Of a stretch of 64,000 nucleotides of DNA, positions 55,655-64,000 are shown piece after piece. Within the stretch, counting starts at the first letter, position 1. Every line of letters starts with the position of its first letter. The stretch is taken from the NCBI RefSeq assembly GCF_045679555.1, contig NC_092091.1, positions 83,197,953-83,261,952 of the forward strand. The letters run 5' to 3'. The notes beneath the pieces were generated by a model, which worked only from the letters and a program-made list of their open reading frames with translations, did not search any database and was not told where the DNA came from. Made by a program: the position numbers and the translations under genes. The DNA is from Salvelinus alpinus (taxonomy: Eukaryota; Chordata; Actinopteri; Salmoniformes; Salmonidae).

Positions 55655-57750
55655 ACAGAATAGGGGGCAGAATAGGAGAAGAGAGGGGGGAGAAGAGGAG
55701 AGGGGGAGGAGAGGATAGGTGGAGAAGAGGAGAGGGGGGAGAGGTGGAGAAGAGGGGGAGAATGGGAGAGGTGGAGAAGAGGAGAGGGGGATGAGAAGAT
55801 AGGTGGAGAAGAGGAGAGGGGGAGAGGATGGGAGGAGAGGGGGAGAAGAGGAGAGGAGAGGGGGAGGAGAGGAGAGGGGGAGGAAGCAGAGAGGGGGAGA
55901 AGAGGAGAGGGGAGAGAGGGAGAGGAGAGGGGGAGTAGAGGAGAGGGGCAGAATAGGAGAAGAGAAGAGGAGGTGGGGTGGAGAAGAGGTGAGGGGTAGA
56001 AGAGGAGAGGGGAGAGAAGAGGAGAGGGGAGAGGAGGAGAGGAGAGGGGGAGAAGAGGAGAGGGGAAAAAGAGGAGAAGAGAGGGGAGAAGAGGAGGGGG
56101 TTTTAGAAGAGGTGAGGGGTAGAAGAGGAGAGGGGAGAGAAGGGGAGAAGAGGAGAGGGGAAAGAAGGAGTGTAGAGGAGGGGGGAGAAGATGAGAGGGA
56201 GAAAAGAGGAGAGGGAGAAAAGAAGAGAGGGGAGAAGAGGAGAGGGGTGAAGAGGAGAGGAGAGGAGAAGTGGGAGAAGTGCGAGAAGGGGGAGGAGAGG
56301 GGGAGGAGAGTAGCGACGGAGAAGAGGACAGGGGGAGATGAGGAGAAGTGAGAAGAGAGGGGGAGGAGAGGGGGGAGTAGAGGAGAGGAGAGGGGAGAAG
56401 AGAGGGGGAGGAGAGGGGGGAGTAGAGGAGAGAAAAGGGAAGAAGAGAAGAGGAGAGGAGATGAGATGAGTGGTAAAGAGGAGAGGGGAGAGGAGAGGAG
56501 AGGATAGTGGAGAGGAGGAGAGAGGGGGTAAGAGGAGATGTGCAGAAGAAGAGTGGGGAGGAGGGGAGAGGAGAGGGGGGAAAGATCAGTGGGGGAGAGG
56601 GAAGGGGAGAGGAGAGCGGGAAAGGATGAGGGGGAAAAGAGGAGGAGAAGATGGGAGAAGAGGAGAAGAGAGGGGGAGAAGAGGGGAGGGGAGAAGAGGA
56701 GAGAGGAGGGGAGAGGGGGAGGAGAGGAGAAGGGAAGAGGGGGAGAAGAGGGGGAATAAAGGGGGAGGAGGGGAGAGGGGAAGAGGATAATAGAGGGGGT
56801 GGGAGGGGGAGGAGAGGAGAGGTGGGGGCAGAAGAGGAGAGGAGAATGGGAGAAGAGAGGGGGAGAAGAGGAGAAGAGAGGGGGAGAAGAGGGGAGGGGG
56901 AGAAGAGGAGAGAGGAGGGGAGAGGGAGAGGAGAAGGGAAGAGGGGGAATAAAGGGGGAGGAGAGGAGAGGGAAAGAGGATAATAGAGGGGGTGGGAGGG
57001 GGAGGAGAGGAGAGGTGGGGGCAGAAGAGGAAAAAAGAGGGGGAGAGGAGGATTCGAGAGGAGAAGAGGAGAAGAGAGAAGAGGAGAGGAGAAGAGAGGG
57101 GAAGAGGAGAGAGGGGGAGAAGAGGAGAAGAAAGGGGGAGAAGATGAGAAGAGAGGGGGGAAGAGGAGAGAGGGGGAGAAGAGGAGACAGTGGAGAAGAG
57201 TAGAGTGGATAGAAGAGACGATTATAATTGGGGAGAAGAGGGGAGAGAAGAGGAGTGGGGGGAAGAGGAGAATGGGAGAAGAAGGGGAGAAGGGAGAGAG
57301 GGGAGAAGAGGAGATGAGATTAGGAGAAGAGAGAGAGGGAGATGAGAAGAAAGGTGGAGGAGAGGAGAGGAGAGGAGAGGGGAGAGGAGTGGAGAGGAGA
57401 GGGGGTAGGAGAGGAGAGGGGGTAGGAGAGGAGAGGGGGGGAAGAGGGAATGGGAGAGGAGAGGAGAAAGGGGAGGAGAGGAGATTGGGAGAAGAGGGAA
57501 TGGGAGAGGAGAGGAGAAGGGGGGAGAGGGAATGGGAGAGGAGAGGAGAGGAGAAGGGGGAGGAGAGGAGAGGAGAGAGGGGAGTAGATGGGAAAGGAGA
57601 GGGGAGGAGAGGGGGAGAAGGCGAGAGGGTGAGAAGATGAGGGGGAGAAGAGGAGGAGAAGATGGGAGAAGAGGAGAAGGGGGAGGAGAGGAGAGGGGGA
57701 GAAGAGGAGGATGAGAGAAGGGGAGAGGAAGAGAAGAGAGGGGAGAGGAG
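55655..57750. repeat. 2.1-kb polypurine tract (copy B)
   Basis: Same as 47064-49160 apart from G-run length changes and an extra unit of about 30 bp near 56405-56430. Confidence 0.95.
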
Positions 57751-58181
57751 GTACTGTTTGTCTCCCACCGTTCCACTCAGAGGACTCTACCTTCTGTTAT
57801 CAGGTGGGCGTTTCCACCATATTTACTGTATCAGTCATTTCAGTGAAGGGAACAAGTGCACACTTTAGGAGAAAGGAGAGATATTTGGGACAATGCTTCC
57901 TTCTAGTCTACAGTCCTGCGTCTGTGACACCAGATTTTCGCCTAGTGGACATAAGAGGAACTGTCCTGTCAGTGTGTTTTTACTGCTGGCTCAAAACAAC
58001 ACATGACCTGCATACAGGATATGATTCATGTGTGAGTACTAAAAGCATATGAATATAGTATATTATAGTATATTTATTATATATGTGGGTCTGATAAGTA
58101 AACACTCTTAATGTTTGCTGTTTTATCACTCAGAAGAACATTGGGCACTATGTAACCAAACACATGTGAAACCTCATGATA
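57751..58181 (+). promoter_or_regulatory. Conserved segment upstream of SRCR gene B
   Basis: Near-identical to 49161-49591, with the same potential donor GTGAGT at 58032. Confidence 0.4.
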
Positions 58182-58239
58182 AGCCTGTCTTCCCATCACA
58201 TCATGAAAGGTCATGTTGATGTTCATTTAACCTCTGTCT

Positions 58240-59443
58240 CTCTCTTCCTCTGACTCCTCCCTTTCTCCTCTGTCTCTCTCTTCCTCTGACTCCTCCCTTT
58301 CTCCTCTGTCTCTCTCTTCCTCTGACTCCTCCCTTTCTCCTCTGTCTCTCTCTTTCTCTGACTCCTCCCTTTCTTCTCTGTCTCTCTCTTCCTCTGACTC
58401 CTCCCTTTCTCCTCTGTCTCTCTCTTCCCATGACTCCTCCCTTTCTCCTCTGTCTCTCTCTTCCTCTGACTCCTCCCTTTCTCCTCTGTCTCTCTCTTCC
58501 TCTGACTCCTCCCTTTCTCCTCTGTCTCTCTCTTCCTCTGACTCCTCCCTTTCTCCTCTGTCTCTCTCTTCCTCTGACTCCTCCCTTTCTCCTCTGTCTC
58601 TCTCTTCCTCTGACTCCTCCCTTTCTCCTCTGTCTCTCTCTCTTCCTCTGACTCCTCCCTTTCTCCTCTCTCTCTCTTCCTCTGACTCCTCCCTTTCTCC
58701 TCTGTCTCTCTCCTTTCTCTGACTCCTCCCTTTCTTCTCTGTCTCTCTCTTCCTCTGACTCCTCCCTTTCTCCTCTGTCTCTCTCTTTCTCTGACTCCTC
58801 ACTTTCTTCTCTTTCTCTCTCTTCCTCTGACTCCTCCCTTTCTCCTCTGTCTCTCTCTTCCTCTGACTCCTCCCTTTCTCCTCTGTCTCTCTCTTTCTCT
58901 GTTTCTCTCTTTCTCCTCTGTCTCTCTCTTCCTCTGACTCCTCCCTTTCTCCTCTGTCTCTCTCTTTCTCTGTCTCTCTCTTTCTCCTCTGTCTCTCTCT
59001 TCCTCTGACTCCTCCCTTTCTCCTCTGTTTCTCTCTCTTCCTCTGACTCCTCCCTTTCCCCTCTTTCTCTCTCTTCCTCTGACTCCTCCCTTTCTCCTCT
59101 GTCTCTCTCTTCCTCTGACTCCTCCCTTTCTCCTTTGTCTCTCTCTTCCTCTGACTCCTCCCTTTCTCCTCTGTCTCTCTCTTTCCTCTGACTCCTCCCT
59201 TTCTCCTCTGTCTCTCTCTTCCTCTGACTCCTCCCTTTCTCCTCTGTCTCTCTCTCTCTCTGTCTCTCTCTTTCTCCTCTGTCTCTCTCTTCCTCTGACT
59301 CCTCCCTTTCTCCTCTGTCTCTCTCTTCCTCTGACTCCTCCCTTTCTCCTCTGTCTCTCTCTTCTTCTGACTCCTCCCTTTCTCCTCTGTCTCTCTGTCT
59401 CTCTTTCTCTCTCTTTCTCCTCTGTCTCTCTCTTTCTCCTCAG
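58240..59443 (+). repeat. 36-bp pyrimidine minisatellite (copy B)
   Basis: Same CTGAC-plus-pyrimidine units as copy A, with small indels (for example extra TC or C at 58642, 58711 and 59034). AG-free up to CAG at 59441-59443. Confidence 0.9.
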
Positions 59444-62400
59444 ATCTTCAAGCTCAAAGCGTCAGTCCACCAGGTAGGTAGAGTATAAATCTACAGTGAT
59501 TATAGCAGTTCAATATTAGTCAACTTTATTTTTCCCACATGGAGAAATTCATGTGTCCATACAAACAATTCTACAACCCAATAACAAGTAGTGTTTTATG
59601 GACCTACTAATACTTGTCAACCACAAAGCATTACTGCTGTTAGAATAACAGAATCACTGTCATCATCTGTCCTCACCACTGTGTTTTCCTCTCTGCTGTT
59701 TACAGCTGAACTCTCAGTCAGACTGGTGAATGGGACCACTTCCTGTTCTGGGACAGTGGAAGTCTTCTACATAGGAGAGTGGTTGGGTCTATGTATTGAG
59801 TGGTGGTGGAGAATGATGATAGAGGCTAAGGTTGTGTGTAGAGAGCTGGACTGTGGGAATGTCGAAGCTGAATCTAGAGGACCTCTGGTTGAAGAGGGAA
59901 GAAGAGGAATCAGACTATATAGGAGTTGCAGGGGAGATGAGTCTTCTATTAGACAGTGTGACATCATAGGAAGACCTGGTGTCTGTGATGGTGAATATTA
60001 TCATCATGTGACCTGTTCAGGTAAGAGACTGGTCATATTGACAGATTTATTTATACATTATACAATATTACCATGTATCATGTTTTATGTGTTTTTATTT
60101 CATTTAAATAGAGGGAGAGATGTCAGATGTATTTAAACATTATATTTGTGTTTGTCATATTGGTTTATGGGAGATGTTCATGGGCAGATCATTGTAGTTC
60201 AGATGGTACTGAAGTGAAGCTGCCTGATGGATGTCCAGCTGTTTATTTTCTATAAAGTGAAGTGAACTTATTCCTGTCTCCTGCCTGCATTATTCCCAAC
60301 CCGATCCTGAGTGACTAAGAACCCATTTCTACCTCTTACAGTATCAAACATAGCAAACTACAATCTTTTATCCAACATATTTGTGTTTAGTCCTTGACAG
60401 TGTCATCAACAAAACTGATTGAATGTTCAACCAACTCTTTTTCTCCAGAGTCTGTGCGGCTTGTGGATGGAGCTGGTCTCTGCTCTGGGAGAGTGGAGGT
60501 GAAGTCCAATCAGTCCTGGGCCTCAGTGTGTGAAGCTGACTTTGACCGGCAGGATGCAGAGGTAGTCTGTGGGGAGCTTGGCTGTGGGGCTCCTGCAGCT
60601 CTACAGGGGGGGCTCTATGGAGGAGGTGAGGGTCAGACCTGGGATAAAGAGTTCCAGTGTAAAGGCAAAGAGTCCCTTCTCCTGGACTGTGACACCTCAG
60701 ACAGAAAACACAACACCTGCCTACCTGGTAATGCTGTTGGACTCACCTGCTCAGGTAAGAAACAGTTTGACAACCAATCAACATTGTTTCTCACCTGGAG
60801 TGAAGAATATGAGAGACAATATAGGTGTGTTTTAGTGAGAAAATAGTAAGATTACTGTCTCTCTCTTTTCTTTTCTCAGAGCCTGATGATGTGAGGCTGG
60901 TGGGAGGAGGCAGTCGCTGTGCTGGTGGAGTGGAGTGGTACGACCAGGGAGAGTGGAGGACTGTGGGAACTGAGGACGAGGACCAGGAGGATGTAGCTGC
61001 AGTAGTGTGTAGACAGCTGGGTTGTGGCTCCACTGTTTCAGTACTTCCTGGAAACACCACTGGAGAGATTGAAGTTTACTGTTCTGGGTCTGAGTCTTCA
61101 CTGAGGGAGTGTTCCAGAATGTATGATCTCTCTCCTGGACTCACAGTGATCTGCTCAGGTAAGAACAAGATACACTATATGGCCAAAGGTATGTGGACAT
61201 ATGTGGATTCGGCTATTTCAGCCACACATGTTGCTGACAGGTGTTTAAAATTGAGTACACAGCCATGCAATCTCCATAGACAAACATTACCAGTAGAATG
61301 GACTTACTGAAGATCTCAGTGACTTAACGTGGCACGTCTAGGAGCAACAACGGCTCAGCCGCGAAGTGGTAGACAACACAAGCTCACAGAACGGACCGCC
61401 GAGTGCTGAACCACGTAGAGCGTAAAAATAATCCTCTGTTGTAAAACTCACTGCTGAGTTCCACATACTTTTGTCCATGTATTATATCTCCTTCCTGGAC
61501 TCACAGTGATCTGCTCAGGAAATATCAACATATTATAATTATATTCAACTGATTTCCTTCATTCATACAACTTCCTCTGCACCTCTCATGATGACTGTTT
61601 AACTTGTCAGTCTGCTTTACAAAATATATCACTCAGTCAAGTAGGAATCAAATACAACTTAAATATCCCAGAATGTTTTGTATTTGAGTGTTATCTCAGT
61701 GAACGTCTCTACTCACTACCACTGTCACATGTCATGTTATTGTCATATCTAAATGAGGAAAGTAGTTGAGGAGCTACGTTTTCTTTTTCTCTCCTCTTGT
61801 TCCAGATGTCCTGCTTAAGCCTGATATCAACATATGTTGTCTCAGTGACTGTAGGCCCACTACTCATGTTGCCCTGTGAGGGAGGGTGGCTGGCACTGTT
61901 ACATGCTGATGTTATTGTCATATCTATAGGAAACTAGTTGAAGAGGTTTTTCTTCTTCTCTTTTATTGTTACAGATCTCCTGGTCCAGCCTGATATCTCC
62001 CTGACTGACTCAATGGGAGGGGTCTCCAGGGGCCACCAGGGGCCCGAGATGTTCAGGGGCTACAACTTCACCATCACCTGCTCCACTCAGTCACAGTACC
62101 CAGGAGGCTCCTTCCTCCTCACGTTCACCGGCTCCAACAGAACCCAGACCCAGCCAGCTGTCAATCACTCTGCTGCCTTCCTCTTCCCTGCTGCAGATGA
62201 CTCCCACCAAGGGAACTACAGCTGTGTTTATGACAATTATGTTTTCTCTCATAACTTCTCCTCTGAGAGTGAGCTCCTCTCCCTCACCATCACAGGTAAC
62301 TGAACATGAACCAGACTTATAACTTTGTCATTGACAGATTTCCCACAGATCTATGTGATGATGATCAGTCCCCTCATCAAAGGTGTTTCTGTTTGCAGCC

Positions 62401-62773
62401 TCTCCTCTGCCAGCCTTCATCATCAGACACGTTGTAGTGCTGCTGCTCCTACTGACAGCCATCACCACCTCCTACCTGTACTACAAGGTAAAGACATTTA
62501 CTCAGACGTTACAAGTCATTTAAACTGGAGGGAGAGGGTGAGGGGGAGAGGGAGGGAGAGGGTGAGGAGGAGAGGGAGGGAGAGAGAATGGAGATACTAG
62601 AGAGTAAATGTCTGACTGTTGGTGCTGTGTCTCCCTAGCCCACCAGGAGGCAGAAGAGAGTGAACAGGGTGAGCAGCATGGATCTTGATGTCAATGCCAT
62701 GGAGATGGTCTCTCTGAGCTCCAGAGCTGAAGCTGGACCGGGAGAGGAGAGAGCAGCCCAGGGGACGGAGTAG
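59444..62773 (+). CDS. SRCR/Ig membrane receptor gene, copy B
   Basis: Exons 59444-59473, 59706-60020, 60449-60754, 60880-61158, 61975-62295, 62399-62487 and 62639-62773 match copy A at a constant shift of 8596. The frame is intact. Compared with A there are ten replacements and one silent codon: SRCR1 Arg to Ser and His to Gln; SRCR3 Arg to Leu, Arg to Gly, Gly to Glu, Ser to Tyr and Arg to Ser; Ig domain Val to Met, Ser to Asn and Pro to Ser. SRCR2, transmembrane and tail exons look identical. As in copy A, no signal-peptide exon is recognised. It may be a true paralogue or the other allele placed beside copy A. Confidence 0.85.
61171..61483. mobile_element. Non-autonomous Tc1-like remnant in SRCR intron (copy B)
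   Basis: Same insertion as 52575-52887, with three base differences seen. Confidence 0.75.
61806..61879 (+). pseudogene. degenerate duplicate Ig-exon start (copy B)
   Basis: Matches 53210-53283, with the same premature TGA. Confidence 0.65.
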
Positions 62774-62969
62774 GAGTAGAATGAAGCTGACCCTACATGC
62801 TGATCTTAGATCAGTTTTGTGTTTTAAATCGATGGTCAGCAGTGGACTGGTGGTTCTAATTTTAATAACAAGTTCAGAATTAGTTTATCTTTCTAGAACC
62901 TTGGAAGGAATCTAAAAGGAGTGACTGCAACCACCATTATTCCTTTTAGTTTGGTTTTTACCACCAGAG

Positions 62970-63527
62970 AAACATGGGGTTCTGGGTAACATGGGGTTCA
63001 GGGTAACATGGGGTTCAGGGTAACATGGGGTTCTGGGTAACATGGGGTTTTGGATAACATGGGGTTCAGGGTAACATGGGGTTCAGGGTAACATGGGGTT
63101 TGAGTAACATGGGGTTTTGGTGACATGGGGTTTTGGTAACATGGGGTTTGGGGTAACATGGGGTTCTGGGTAACATGGGGTTTTGCTAACATGGGATATT
63201 GTGTAACATGGGGTTTTGGTAACATGGGGTTTTGGTACATTTACATTTAAGTCATTTAGCAGACGCTCTTATCCAGAGCGACTTACAAATTGGAAAGTTC
63301 ATACATATTCATCCTGGTCCCCCCGTGGGGAATGAACCCACAACCCTGGCGTTGCAAGCGCCATGCTCTACCAACTGAGCCACACGGGACCACCATGGTA
63401 ACATGGTGTTTTGGGTAACATGGGGTTCTGGGTAACATGGGGTTTGGGTAACATGAGGTTTTGGTAACATGGGGTTTTGGGTAACATGGGGTTCTGGGTA
63501 ACATGGGGTTTGAGGTAACATGGGGTT
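62970..63527. repeat. G-rich minisatellite, copy B
   Basis: Counterpart of 54374-54946 with one unit fewer near 63170. Confidence 0.93.
63237..63396 (-). mobile_element. tRNA-derived SINE with V-SINE-like tail, copy B
   Basis: Same insertion as 54656-54815, so it precedes the duplication. Confidence 0.88.
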
Positions 63528-63606
63528 TAAATTATTTTAAGCGAGTAGCTCAATTACATCTATTTTGTGTTCCAGAATGTATTGATTGTTGCTTTTGTCT
63601 TCATGT

Positions 63607-63725
63607 CTTTATCTTATTTAGTGTCTCTTAGATTCTTTATCTTATTTAGTGTCTCTTAGATTCTTTATCTTATTTAGTGTCTCTTAGATTCTTTATCTTA
63701 TTTAGATTCTTTATCTTATTTAGTG
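63607..63725. repeat. 31-bp short repeat, copy B
   Basis: Counterpart of 55027-55155; one unit lacks AGTGTCTCTT near 63700. Confidence 0.85.
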
Positions 63726-63989
63726 TTCTAGAAAACCCCATGTGTATCTAGAATGGTCCACCACCCAAAGGACATCCAGCCAACTGGACACAAGTGAAGG
63801 AAGCTTTAGAGTCAACATATTCTGAGGTCTAAAGGTGGGGGTTTAACTCAATATCAGGAAGGTGTTCCTAATGTTTTGTCCACTCAGTGAATAGTTGTGA
63901 GTTCAGATGATGTTGCTGTTATGTTATTTACTCTTTCCAGATAAAGACCTGATGTTCTCTAAACTGTCATGTTTTCACTGAATGCTTTT

Positions 63990-63995
63990 AATAAA
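63990..63995 (+). terminator. polyadenylation signal, SRCR gene B
   Basis: AATAAA at the window edge, equivalent to 55421-55426. Confidence 0.5.
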
Positions 63996-64000
63996 CTCAC

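Noticed and set aside
55489-57768. 759-codon open frame on the minus strand
   Set aside because: It crosses the 100-N gap and is Ser/Pro/Leu-rich purely from the purine tract composition.

Overview
The window is vertebrate and almost certainly from a salmonid fish. It carries a Tc1 element with a Sleeping Beauty-type terminal repeat, two further salmonid-style Tc1-like families, HpaI-like and V-SINE-like tRNA-derived SINEs, a Penelope-like element with RT and GIY-YIG remnants, and a solo LTR. The protein genes have introns and GT-AG splice sites. There is nothing bacterial, viral or CRISPR-like. By my rough tally, more than half of the 64 kb is tandem or low-complexity repeat. Two runs of exactly 100 Ns (38146-38245 and 55543-55642) are assembly gaps.

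Layout. 1-6111: 28-bp satellite running off the left edge. 6206-9317: SINE tail, a fold-back Tc1 element and a 5'-truncated Penelope-like element. 9318-19077: 27-bp satellite interrupted by a second Tc1-like element (11805-13421). 19.1-21.2 kb: no gene seen, probable dispersed repeat. 21.2-25.5 kb: a three-exon Rab33-type small GTPase gene on the minus strand, with a tandemly duplicated C-terminal tail downstream. 26.5-32.2 kb: six minisatellites, one of which (49-bp unit) grew inside a SINE. 33081-34439: defective Sleeping Beauty-type Tc1 inside a (GATA)n tract. 34.5-36.3 kb: a minisatellite that grew out of a signal-peptide-like ORF on the minus strand, then an inverted copy of the segment that lies upstream of the SRCR genes. 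37.5-43.76 kb: a second 28-bp satellite. 43.7-47.1 kb: LINE fragments, solo LTR, SINE, 70-bp and 36-bp repeats. 47.05-64 kb: two near-identical copies of a roughly 8.6-kb unit separated by a gap.

Genes. Each 8.6-kb copy encodes an apparent single-pass membrane protein with three scavenger-receptor cysteine-rich (SRCR) domains, one Ig-like domain, a transmembrane segment and a short cytoplasmic tail. Each extracellular domain sits in one exon with phase 1-1 borders. No signal-peptide exon was found. The domain set suggests an immune-type receptor, but this is inference. The Rab33-type protein would act in Golgi and autophagy membrane traffic. I see no functional link between the two genes.

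Best leads. (1) The intron before the first recognised SRCR-gene exon ends in about 1.2 kb of 36-bp units, each with a branch-point-like CTGAC plus a pyrimidine run, and with no AG dinucleotide in the whole stretch. (2) Differences between the two SRCR copies are concentrated in exons: 10 amino-acid replacements against 1 silent change, five of the replacements clustered in the third SRCR domain, while neighbouring introns are nearly identical. (3) Two different Tc1-like families inserted at the same TA of the same palindrome in the 27-bp satellite unit. (4) One minisatellite grew from a SINE and another from a signal-peptide-like ORF.
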